Assembly: GCF_000966975.1 (NCBI RefSeq)
Contig: NZ_JZWV01001095.1
Location: 1 to 6,666, forward strand
Length of the DNA: 6,666 nt
Source: Streptomyces katrae
GTDB taxonomy: Bacteria > Actinomycetota > Actinomycetes > Streptomycetales > Streptomycetaceae
Direction: 5' to 3'
In this document: positions 1 to 5,503 of the stretch, one piece after another
Layout of the letters: the number at the start of each line of letters is the position of its first letter
How positions within the stretch are numbered: position 1 is the first letter of the stretch
Translations under genes and position numbers: made by a program
Notes under the pieces: generated by a model
What the model was told of the DNA's origin: nothing
Seen by the model: only the letters and a program-made list of their open reading frames with translations
Databases searched by the model: none

Positions 1-1057
1 GGAGGTCGACGTAGAGCTGGCCGTCGGGGAAGTGCGGGCGGGCGGCGTGGGCGACGTGCACGGCGAGGGTGGTCTTGCCGACGCCGCCGATGCCGGCGAG
101 TGCGGAGACGGCCATGACCTGGCCGTCGGAGCCGGAGAGGATCTCGCCGAGTTCGCTGACGAAGGGGGCCCGGCCGGTGAAGTCCGGGACGGTGGCGGGC
201 AGCTGCGCGGGCCGTACGACCGAGGGGGCGGCGGCCGGGGCGGGGTCCTCGGTGCGGGCCAGTTCGGCGTCCGCGTTCAGGATGCGCTGCTGGAGGGCGG
301 ACAGCTCGGGCCGTGGGTCCACGCCGAGTTCCTCGGCGAGGAGCCGGCGGGTGTCGGCGTACACGGCGAGGGCCTCGGCCTGGCGGCCGCTGCGGTAGAG
401 GGCGAGCATCAGCAGCTCGCGGAGCCGTTCGCGCAGCGGGTGGGCGGCGGTCAGGGCGGTGAGCTCGGAGACGGCCTCGGCGTGCTGGCCGACCTCCAGG
501 TCCAGGTCGAGGCGGGTCTCCAGCAGCTGGAAGCGCCATTCCGTGAGCCGGGTGCGTTCGGTCTCGGCGTGCGGGCCGGGGACCCCGGCGAGGGGTTCGC
601 CGTCCCACAGGTCCAGGGCGCGGGCCAGCAGGGTGCGGGCGAGGGCGCGGTCGCCGGCGGCGCGGGCCTGCTCGGCCCCGGAGGCGAGGGTGCGGGCGAC
701 GCCGAGGTCGAGGGCCTCCTGGTGGCGCAGCCGGATGGCGTAGCCGCCGGCGTCGCTGACGAGCAGCCCGGGGTCGAGGACCTTGCGGAGCCGGGAGGCG
801 TAGGTGCGGATGGTGGCGAGGGCCTGCTGCGGCGGGTCCTCGCCCCAGATGGCGTCGATCAGCTCGGGTGCGGTGGCGGTGCGGCCGTCGCGCAGCAGCA
901 GTGCGGCGAGCAGGGCGCGCTGCTGGGGGCTGCCGGAGGGCAGGGCCTGGCTGCCGCGCCAGGCCCGGATGGGTCCGAGCACGGCGAAGCGGTTGTCTCC
1001 GGCGCCGGGACCGTCGGAGACGTCCGGCTGGTGCGGGATGGCCGGTCCGCCGTCCAT
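1..1057 (-). CDS. AfsR/SARP-family transcriptional regulator with NB-ARC ATPase domain, N-terminal part (C-terminus beyond window)
   Basis: Reading the minus strand from the ATG at 1057 gives 352 open codons that run off the window edge. Residues about 24-118 form an OmpR/PhoB-type winged-helix domain (FAVLGPIRAW near its start, QQRALLAALLL, IWGEDPP, TIRTYASRLRKVL, GGYAIRL). Residues about 120-265 match the helical BTAD domain (LAGVPGPHAETERTRL, HPLRERLRELLMLALYRSGR, EELGVDPRPEL). Residues 322-329 (GIGGVGKT) are a Walker A P-loop, followed by HFPDGQLYVDL, typical of the NB-ARC module of AfsR-like proteins. In that family the ATPase is followed by TPR repeats, so roughly two thirds of the protein is probably missing. 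Such regulators activate secondary-metabolite or developmental genes by binding direct repeats. The start is supported by a strong GGGGGAGG ribosome site four bases upstream. A weak promoter candidate is CTGACG (1122-1117) and CAGACT (1098-1093), 18 bases apart. It is divergent from the amidohydrolase; the target genes cannot be told from this window. Confidence 0.93.
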   Translation of the reverse strand, partial: MDGGPAIPHQPDVSDGPGAGDNRFAVLGPIRAWRGSQALPSGSPQQRALLAALLLRDGRTATAPELIDAIWGEDPPQQALATIRTYASRLRKVLDPGLLVSDAGGYAIRLRHQEALDLGVARTLASGAEQARAAGDRALARTLLARALDLWDGEPLAGVPGPHAETERTRLTEWRFQLLETRLDLDLEVGQHAEAVSELTALTAAHPLRERLRELLMLALYRSGRQAEALAVYADTRRLLAEELGVDPRPELSALQQRILNADAELARTEDPAPAAAPSVVRPAQLPATVPDFTGRAPFVSELGEILSGSDGQVMAVSALAGIGGVGKTTLAVHVAHAARPHFPDGQLYVDL

Positions 1058-1060
1058 CTG

Positions 1061-1069
1061 TCCTCCCCC
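1061..1069 (-). promoter_or_regulatory. Ribosome binding site of the SARP regulator
   Basis: GGGGGAGGA on the minus strand lies just ahead of ATG 1057, four bases from the GGAGG core to the start codon. It fixes the start of the regulator. Confidence 0.8.
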
Positions 1070-1174
1070 TGCCTTCCGTCGGTTCAAGGGTCAGTCTGCC
1101 CTGTGTTGTGCGTACGCGTCAGCCCGAGGCGGAGCCATCCGCTCCTGACCGGCGGACGACTGGCGCACAAATAG

Positions 1175-1189
1175 CTGACGGTTCGTCAG
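1175..1189. promoter_or_regulatory. Operator-like palindrome CTGACG-gtt-CGTCAG
   Basis: Seen directly: perfect 6-bp inverted arms separated by 3 bp. The left arm coincides with the best -35 candidate for the amidohydrolase gene, so a bound protein would block RNA polymerase. Short palindromes of this size and position are typical of TetR-family or similar dimeric repressors. No such regulator gene lies in the window, and the identity of the binding protein is unknown. Confidence 0.55.
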
Positions 1190-1210
1190 ATCGACGCTAC
1201 CGTAAGAGGC
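1175..1210 (+). promoter_or_regulatory. Putative leaderless promoter of the amidohydrolase gene
   Basis: CTGACG (1175-1180, four of six matches to TTGACA), a 17-bp spacer and TACCGT (1198-1203, a TAnnnT -10 box) are followed by 7 bases and then ATG 1211. That spacing would start transcription at or next to the A of the start codon. Upstream of the ATG there is only AAGAGG, ending one base before it, too close for a normal Shine-Dalgarno site. Inference from spacing and motif only. Confidence 0.45.
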
Positions 1211-2431
1211 ATGGAGACCTTCCCGAAGATCATCTCGGTGGACGACCACACGGTTGAACCCCCTCACGTCTGGCGGGACCGGCTCCCGTCCAGGTACCGC
1301 GACACCGGCCCCCGGATCGTCCGCGCCCCCCTCAAGGAAATGACCTTCCTGGGCGGCAGGTTCGCCCCCGTCATGGGCGCGAAGGGCGACGAAGGTCCGG
1401 TGGGCGACTGGTGGGTGTACGAGGATCTGCACCGGCCGCTCACCCGCCTCGACACCGCCGTCGGGTACGACCGTGACGAGATCAAACTGGAAGTCATCAC
1501 CTACGAGCAGATGCGCCCCGGCTCTTTCTCGGTTCCCGAGCGCCTCGCCGACATGGACGTCAACCACGTCCAGTCCGCCCTCTGCTTCCCCACCTTCCCG
1601 CGCTTCTGCGGCCAGACCTTCACCGAGGCCAAGGACCGCGAACTCGGCCTGCTCGGCGTCCGCGCCTACAACGACTGGATGGTGGAGGAGTGGTGCGGGC
1701 CCCTCGCCCGGGGCCGCCTCATCCCCCTGACCCTCATCCCGCTGTGGGACGCCCGCCTCGCCGCCGAGGAGGTGCGCCGCAACGCCGCGCGGGGGGTGCG
1801 CGCCGTCGCGTTCTCCGAGATACCCCCGCACCTGGGGCTCCCCTCCATCCACACCGACGCGTGGGACCCCTTCCTCCAGGCCTGCGACGAGACCGGCACG
1901 GTCATCGCCATGCACATCGGCTCCTCCTCGCGCATGCCGTCCACCTCGGCCGACGCCCCCCCGGCCGTCGGCTCCACCATCACCTTCGCCAATTGCTGCT
2001 TCTCGATGGTCGACTGGCTGATGAGCGGCAAGTTCGAACGCTTCCCCAACCTGCGGATCATGTACGCCGAGGGGCAGATCGGCTGGATCCCCTACATCCT
2101 GGAACGCGCGAACGTGGTCTGGGAGGAGAACCGCGGCTGGGGCGGGGTCGCCGACAAGGTCCACCGCCCGCCGTCCGAGCTCTTCGCCGAGCACGTCTTC
2201 GGCTGCTTCTTCGACGACGCCTTCGGCCTGAAGAACCTGGACTCCATCGGCGTCGGCAACGTCCTCTACGAGACCGACTACCCGCACTCGGACTCCACCT
2301 GGCCCAAGTCCCGGGAGGTCGGCGAGGCCCAGATGGGCCACCTGGACCCCGAGGTGGTCGACCGGATCGTGCGCGGCAACGCCATCGACCTGCTGGGGCT
2401 CACCCCGGAGGGGCTCTGGGCGGGAGCCTGA
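1211..2431 (+). CDS. Amidohydrolase family 2 (ACMSD-like TIM-barrel) metal-dependent hydrolase
   Basis: The 406-residue protein opens with VDDHTVEPPHVW, the actinobacterial form of the N-terminal metal motif of amidohydrolase-2 proteins (D11-x-H13 where ACMSD has HxH). Other landmarks are VIAMHIGSSS (H235, the likely barrel metal-binding histidine), MYAEGQIGWIPYILER (about 284-299) and YETDYPHSDSTWP (D356, the likely catalytic or metal aspartate, and H359). The family has a metal-bound TIM barrel and includes decarboxylases such as 2-amino-3-carboxymuconate-6-semialdehyde decarboxylase as well as C-C or C-N hydrolases, so the substrate cannot be assigned. No signal peptide is visible, so it is probably cytoplasmic. 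Length and both ends look complete. The start is chosen because the metal motif begins ten residues in and no better in-frame start exists; the lack of a well-spaced ribosome site suggests leaderless translation. It diverges from the SARP gene and converges on the alpha/beta hydrolase 42 bp away. Confidence 0.92.
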   Translation: METFPKIISVDDHTVEPPHVWRDRLPSRYRDTGPRIVRAPLKEMTFLGGRFAPVMGAKGDEGPVGDWWVYEDLHRPLTRLDTAVGYDRDEIKLEVITYEQMRPGSFSVPERLADMDVNHVQSALCFPTFPRFCGQTFTEAKDRELGLLGVRAYNDWMVEEWCGPLARGRLIPLTLIPLWDARLAAEEVRRNAARGVRAVAFSEIPPHLGLPSIHTDAWDPFLQACDETGTVIAMHIGSSSRMPSTSADAPPAVGSTITFANCCFSMVDWLMSGKFERFPNLRIMYAEGQIGWIPYILERANVVWEENRGWGGVADKVHRPPSELFAEHVFGCFFDDAFGLKNLDSIGVGNVLYETDYPHSDSTWPKSREVGEAQMGHLDPEVVDRIVRGNAIDLLGLTPEGLWAGA

Positions 2432-2473
2432 GACGACGGCGGGAGGGGGCGGGGGCCTCCGGGCCGCTGCGGA

Positions 2474-3568
2474 TCAGGCGGCGTCCGTCGTCCGCCGCCC
2501 GGCCGTCACCACGGGCCGGACGTGGGTCAGCAGCAGCTCCAGGAAGCGGTCCGGGCGGCGCAGCGCCGCGAAGTGGCTCGCGTCCTCGATCAGCGCGAAG
2601 GCCTTCACCGGGGCCTCCACCGCGTCGAAGTACGCCTTGGCCCGGGCCGCCGGGGTGATCACGTCCAGGGCGCCCTGGAAGACGAAGAACGGCACCTCGA
2701 AGCGGGTGCCCTCCGCCCAGTCGTCGAAACCGTGCGTCCCCGCCGTGACCGGCTCCGAGAAGCCCTGCCCCTTGAAGTACGCGGCGATCCGGCCGGGGGA
2801 GTACAACGGCGACAGCCACATCGAGCCCAGGATCACCTTCTTCACGGTGTCCAGCGTCAGCGGGTCGCTCCCGGCGCACAGCTTGTCGTACGCCGTCCGC
2901 TGCGCCGGCGTCCAGCGGCGCGGGTCGGACCCCATCGCCTCGACCTGTGCCACGGCCTTCTTCTTCCCGGCCGCCCGCAGCCGCTCCAGGGTGGCGTCGT
3001 AGGCGGAGGTGTCCCGGCCGGCCTCCAGGACGTTCTGGTCGGTGCCGACGTACGCCGAGAAGAGCTCGGGGTGGCTGCGGGCCAGCCGGAGCCCGAAGAC
3101 GGTGCCGAAGGAGCTGGGCAGCAGCACCACCCGGTCCACGCCGAGGCGTTCCCGGACGTGGTGGACGACCTCCAGCGCGTCCGCGTACAGCCGCTCGAAG
3201 GACGGCTCGCCGCCCTGGGCGACGGGCCCGCCGTGGGCGAAGGTCAGCCCGGCGCCGCGCATGTCCCAGCGGACCAGGGTGAAGTGCTCCTCCCAGGCCC
3301 GGGTGCGGGCGCCGTAGGGGGAGTTGGCGGCGCCCGGGCCGCCGTGGATCTCCAGCAGCACCGGGTTGGCCCGGTCCTCGCCGCGCACCGAGATCCACTG
3401 GTCGATCCCGCCGATGCGGACGAAGCCCTGCTCGTCCATGCCGTTCGGCGTGCCGATGCGCATCAGGCGGGCGTTGGCCGACCGGCGCACGGCGCGGTGG
3501 GCGAAGAGGCCGGCGACGGGAGCGGCGAGCGCGGCGGCGGTGACGGTGGCGGCGATGGTCCCGAGCAT
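2474..3568 (-). CDS. Alpha/beta-hydrolase-fold enzyme (prolyl-iminopeptidase-like), probably exported or membrane-anchored
   Basis: The 364-residue protein begins with a hydrophobic segment (about residues 3-22), then HRAVRRS, so it is either a signal anchor in reversed orientation or a poor signal peptide. The hydrolase core shows HGGPG (75-79, oxyanion-hole motif of S33-type peptidases), WDMRGAG (101-107, the DxRGxG motif), a nucleophile elbow PSSFG (151-155, S153), QGALDVITP (D302) and EDASHF (H332), giving a plausible Ser-Asp-His triad. A lid region of about 110 residues (roughly 180-290) separates elbow and acid. S33 relatives release N-terminal proline or cleave other amides and esters; substrate unknown. 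The usual first glycine of GxSxG is proline here, within the tolerated small-x-Ser-x-small pattern. ATG 3568 is chosen because GGGGG (3581-3577) sits eight bases upstream and the longer in-frame reading crosses the oppositely oriented protease gene. Transcribed alone and convergent with the amidohydrolase. Confidence 0.92.
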   Translation of the reverse strand: MLGTIAATVTAAALAAPVAGLFAHRAVRRSANARLMRIGTPNGMDEQGFVRIGGIDQWISVRGEDRANPVLLEIHGGPGAANSPYGARTRAWEEHFTLVRWDMRGAGLTFAHGGPVAQGGEPSFERLYADALEVVHHVRERLGVDRVVLLPSSFGTVFGLRLARSHPELFSAYVGTDQNVLEAGRDTSAYDATLERLRAAGKKKAVAQVEAMGSDPRRWTPAQRTAYDKLCAGSDPLTLDTVKKVILGSMWLSPLYSPGRIAAYFKGQGFSEPVTAGTHGFDDWAEGTRFEVPFFVFQGALDVITPAARAKAYFDAVEAPVKAFALIEDASHFAALRRPDRFLELLLTHVRPVVTAGRRTTDAA

Positions 3569-3606
3569 TACTGTTTCCCCCAGACACTGTTTTGCTGACG
3601 AGGGGG

Positions 3607-3634
3607 AGACTACGCCAAATCGCCGACTTGTAAA
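3607..3634 (-). promoter_or_regulatory. Putative sigma-70-type promoter of the alpha/beta hydrolase gene
   Basis: On the minus strand TTTACA (3634-3629, five of six to TTGACA) and TAGTCT (3612-3607, fits the streptomycete TAgnnT -10) are separated by 16 bp. Transcription would start near 3600, giving a leader of about 32 bases that contains the GGGGG ribosome site. Confidence 0.55.
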
Positions 3635-3723
3635 GGGGGTTGGTGGCACACCCCTCCCCTCGCTTTTGCGCCGCACCCCAGGGCCGGAATCCCGCCATCC
3701 CAGCGGCGCGCGAGGCCCGGACC

Positions 3724-3753
3724 TTGCACCCCGACCCGTGGTCGGGGCATGCT
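3724..3753 (+). promoter_or_regulatory. Possible promoter of the serine protease gene with a palindrome filling its spacer
   Basis: TTGCAC (3724-3729) and a weak -10 CATGCT (3748-3753) are 18 bp apart, which would place the start of transcription near 3760 and leave room for the GGAGGG ribosome site at 3770-3775. The spacer is almost entirely occupied by the perfect palindrome at 3729-3747. The -35 is decent but the -10 is poor, so the promoter call is tentative. Confidence 0.3.
3729..3747. repeat. Perfect inverted repeat CCCCGACC-cgt-GGTCGGGG
   Basis: Eight-base arms match without mismatch around a 3-base centre, 31 bases upstream of the protease start codon. It may be an operator (one arm per monomer of a dimeric regulator) or, if transcription starts further upstream, a hairpin in the mRNA leader. 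No T-run follows, so a classical terminator is unlikely. Confidence 0.7.
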
Positions 3754-3769
3754 TCGCCAGGGCAAAGCG

Positions 3770-3775
3770 GGAGGG
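3770..3775 (+). promoter_or_regulatory. Ribosome binding site deciding the protease start
   Basis: GGAGGG ends three bases before ATG 3779. The competing in-frame ATG at 3749 has no comparable site and lies within the sequence just downstream of the palindrome. Confidence 0.75.
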
Positions 3776-3778
3776 ATC

Positions 3779-4621
3779 ATGGCGGTGGACAAGCGGTCCG
3801 TGGTGACGGCGGTGCTGTGTGGCGTGGCGGCGCTGGGCGCCTCGGCGGCGGTGGCCGAGCTGGTACCCCCGCCCGAAGCGACCGCCCCCGTGCACGCCAA
3901 GTCGGCCGCCCCCTCCGGCTCGTCGACCGGCCCTTCGCGTTCGCAAGCGTCGAAGCCGCAGCTGACCAAGCCCCAGCAGGCCCCCGCCGCACCCAAGCCG
4001 GGCAATGCCACGGCCTTCACCGGGGCCCTGTTCACCGGCGGGCTGGACGGCGACCACTTCTGCACCGCGACGGTGGTCCGCAGCCCCGGCAAGAACATGC
4101 TCATCACCGCCGGCCACTGCCTCCTGGAAGGGCAGCAGAGTCGCGACGGCGGCGCCGTCTTCGCACCCGCGTACGCGAACGGCGTTGCTCCGTACGGGGT
4201 CTGGAAGATAGAGCAGGTCTACGAGGACAAGCGCTGGGCCGACGACACGGACGACGACTACGACCTCGCCTTCGCCCGCCTCGCCCCCGACGACAAGGGC
4301 CGCAACATCGAGGACCTCACCGGCGGCGCCACCCTCGACACCAGCGGCCGCGCGGGCGAGGAGGTCACGGTGACGGGCTACCCCGCCGACCGCAAGGTCC
4401 CCCGCACCTGCACGGCGGTCGCCGTCCGCACCAGCGAGCGCGAACAGCGCTTCGACTGCGCCGACTTCCCCGGCGGAACCAGCGGCAGCGCCTGGCTCGG
4501 CCGCGACGGAAAGATCATCGGCATCCTCACCGGCGGCGACACGGACGACGTCTCCACCAGCACCGTCCTCGGCGACTACGCCGCCCAGCTCTACGCGAAG
4601 GCCACCGCACCCCAGCGGTGA
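3779..4621 (+). CDS. Secreted V8/trypsin-like serine protease (peptidase S1 fold)
   Basis: A 280-residue protein with an N-terminal export signal (MAVDKRSVV, a hydrophobic core at about 8-25, and a likely cleavage after AVA at 26), then a Pro/Ala/Ser/Lys-rich linker (about 27-75) and a chymotrypsin-fold domain. The catalytic triad is visible: H113 in ITAGHC, D162 in YDLAFARL and S235 in GGTSGSAW. The GTSGS form of the serine motif resembles the GNSGS of glutamyl endopeptidase/V8-type enzymes rather than the GDSGG of trypsins, so cleavage specificity is open. Cysteines C95/C114 flank the histidine and C211/C227 precede the serine, arranged for two disulfides as expected outside the cell. ATG 3779 is preferred over the in-frame ATG at 3749 because GGAGGG lies three bases upstream and the signal peptide starts directly there. 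The long disordered linker could be a propeptide or a cell-wall-spanning tether. The gene appears monocistronic. Confidence 0.92.
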   Translation: MAVDKRSVVTAVLCGVAALGASAAVAELVPPPEATAPVHAKSAAPSGSSTGPSRSQASKPQLTKPQQAPAAPKPGNATAFTGALFTGGLDGDHFCTATVVRSPGKNMLITAGHCLLEGQQSRDGGAVFAPAYANGVAPYGVWKIEQVYEDKRWADDTDDDYDLAFARLAPDDKGRNIEDLTGGATLDTSGRAGEEVTVTGYPADRKVPRTCTAVAVRTSEREQRFDCADFPGGTSGSAWLGRDGKIIGILTGGDTDDVSTSTVLGDYAAQLYAKATAPQR

Positions 4622-4717
4622 CGGGCCCGCGGCGCGGGGGCAGGGCGGCCGGAGGTCCCGGCGCCGACCCGGCCGGCCCCGCCGGCCGATGGGCAGGACG
4701 GTCGCCCCAGCGGTGAC
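4610..4717 (+). repeat. 13-bp direct repeat CCCCAGCGGTGAC flanking the protease stop region
   Basis: The first copy (4610-4622) contains the last codons and TGA stop of the protease gene. The second (4705-4717) lies 95 bp downstream in non-coding DNA. The stretch between is GC-rich with no ORF I can support. It may be a trace of a short duplication or chance in GC-rich sequence. Confidence 0.5.
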
Positions 4718-4734
4718 CCGACGGGCCGGATACC

Positions 4735-4750
4735 GCCGCCCTCCGGCGGC
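4735..4750. repeat. Hairpin GCCGCC-ctcc-GGCGGC
   Basis: Perfect 6-bp stem with a 4-base loop downstream of the protease gene, the first of three consecutive stem-loops. No U-tract follows. Confidence 0.45.
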
Positions 4751-4759
4751 CCGCGTGCC

Positions 4760-4786
4760 CCGTCTCCCCCGCCCGGGGGAGGACGG
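4760..4786 (+). terminator. Long GC hairpin, candidate terminator of the protease transcript
   Basis: The left arm CCGTCTCCCCC (4760-4770) pairs with 4775-4786 around a GCCC loop, giving 11 base pairs with a single bulged G. It is the strongest hairpin in the 252-bp non-coding gap between protease and the next gene. There is no T-run, which is common for streptomycete terminators, so it could equally be a leader structure of the gene at 4874. Confidence 0.45.
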
Positions 4787-4793
4787 ATCCCTC

Positions 4794-4810
4794 CCGGGCG
4801 TGATGCCCGG
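4794..4810. repeat. Hairpin CCGGGC-gtgat-GCCCGG
   Basis: Perfect 6-bp stem with a 5-base loop, eight bases after the long hairpin. It lies 64 bases upstream of ATG 4874 and could be part of its leader or an operator. Confidence 0.4.
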
Positions 4811-4857
4811 CGGGCGGGTCCCCGGCCAGGATCGGTGGCGACCCGAACGCCGCTCCC

Positions 4858-4864
4858 GGAGGAG
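4858..4864 (+). promoter_or_regulatory. Ribosome binding site of the small secreted protein
   Basis: GGAGGAG is nine bases from ATG 4874 and decides the start in favour of the copy of the ORF that begins with the signal peptide. Confidence 0.75.
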
Positions 4865-4873
4865 ACCGCCGCC

Positions 4874-5503
4874 ATGCACCGGACGACCCTGCGCCTCGCC
4901 GTTCCCCTGGCCCTCGCCGCCGCCCTCACCGCCACGGCAGGCCTCCCGGCCCTGGCCGCGGACGCGCCCTCACCCTCGCCCGCGAGCGCGGCCCCGGGCG
5001 CGGGGGCCGGAGGGCCCGGTGGGATCAGCGGGATCACCGGGTGGGCCCGTATGGCTTACGGCGACCCCCGCGACGACGTCCAGATCTCCGTCGACGCCCA
5101 CGGCCTGTTCGCCCCGGCAGGATCCACCACTGCCACCCACCCCCGGGGACGCTTCCGCATCCAGCACTACTCGCCCGCCAAGGACGGTCAGCCCGCCAAC
5201 TTCAACTGGGGTGACTTCACCGTCGACTGCCTCAGGGTGGACGGCACGGAGGTGTCCGTGACGGGCCGGATCGTCGACGCCGGCCCGGTCTGGCAGACCT
5301 TCCTCGACCGCAAGCCCCTGCCCGCCCGCATGGGCCTCAGCTTCCACCTCCCCGCCCCTGGCGGCCGGCCCGACGAGGCGCTCGTCGGCATCACGCCCCC
5401 GGCGGCCGAAGGCACCCCGGACATCCCGAAGTGCTCGACCGCGCCCGCCGAGTCGGCCCTGACGGCGGGCGGCTACGTCCTGGCTACACGCCACCCTCGA
5501 TGA
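4874..5503 (+). CDS. Small secreted protein of unknown function (possibly 'repetin'-like)
   Basis: The 209-residue product starts with a clear Sec signal peptide: MHRTTLR, hydrophobic core about 8-25, likely cleavage after ALA at 28. An Ala/Pro/Ser/Gly-rich linker (about 29-52) leads to a single domain of about 150 residues, rich in alternating polar and hydrophobic residues as in beta-sandwich folds. Landmarks are GWARMAYGDPRDDVQISVDAH, NWGDFTVDCLRV and MGLSFHLP, with just two cysteines in the mature part (C119, C187) that could form a disulfide. From memory it resembles small exported actinobacterial proteins that databases sometimes label 'repetin', a name with no functional meaning; I could not verify this. 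ATG 4874 is chosen over the in-frame ATG at 4835 because GGAGGAG (4858-4864) stands nine bases upstream and the signal peptide then begins at residue 1. Its last 20 bases overlap the opposite gene. Confidence 0.85.
   Translation: MHRTTLRLAVPLALAAALTATAGLPALAADAPSPSPASAAPGAGAGGPGGISGITGWARMAYGDPRDDVQISVDAHGLFAPAGSTTATHPRGRFRIQHYSPAKDGQPANFNWGDFTVDCLRVDGTEVSVTGRIVDAGPVWQTFLDRKPLPARMGLSFHLPAPGGRPDEALVGITPPAAEGTPDIPKCSTAPAESALTAGGYVLATRHPR
5484..5503. other. 20-bp tail-to-tail overlap of two convergent coding sequences
   Basis: The TAG stop of the minus-strand repeat protein occupies 5486-5484, while the plus-strand secreted protein continues to its TGA at 5501-5503. The last five codons of each therefore share DNA, leaving no room for a separate terminator for either gene between them. 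Confidence 0.8.

Noticed and set aside
1110..1117. GCGTACGC self-complementary octamer in the SARP upstream region
   Set aside because: Short GC-rich palindromes are common by chance here, and it does not align with a convincing promoter element.
32..1174. Long plus-strand open frame opposite the SARP gene
   Set aside because: Its product is Gly/Ala/Val-rich with no recognisable domain, and the minus-strand frame encodes clear SARP, BTAD and P-loop motifs. Such antisense open frames are expected in very high-GC DNA.
1091..2341. Long minus-strand open frame opposite the amidohydrolase
   Set aside because: Low-complexity product without family motifs; the plus strand carries the complete amidohydrolase with its metal-binding motifs.
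2432..2473. Terminator between the convergent amidohydrolase and alpha/beta hydrolase genes
   Set aside because: Only a 5-bp GGAGG/CCTCC stem can be drawn in this G-rich gap, which is too weak to call.
3640..4716. Plus-strand open frame of 358 residues overlapping the protease in another frame
   Set aside because: Arg/Pro/His-rich product typical of a wrong frame in GC-rich genes; the catalytic triad and signal peptide are in the other frame.
3569..4879. Upstream extension of the alpha/beta hydrolase frame to a total of 801 residues
   Set aside because: The extension runs antisense through the serine protease gene, is low in complexity, and a good ribosome site and promoter support the start at 3568.
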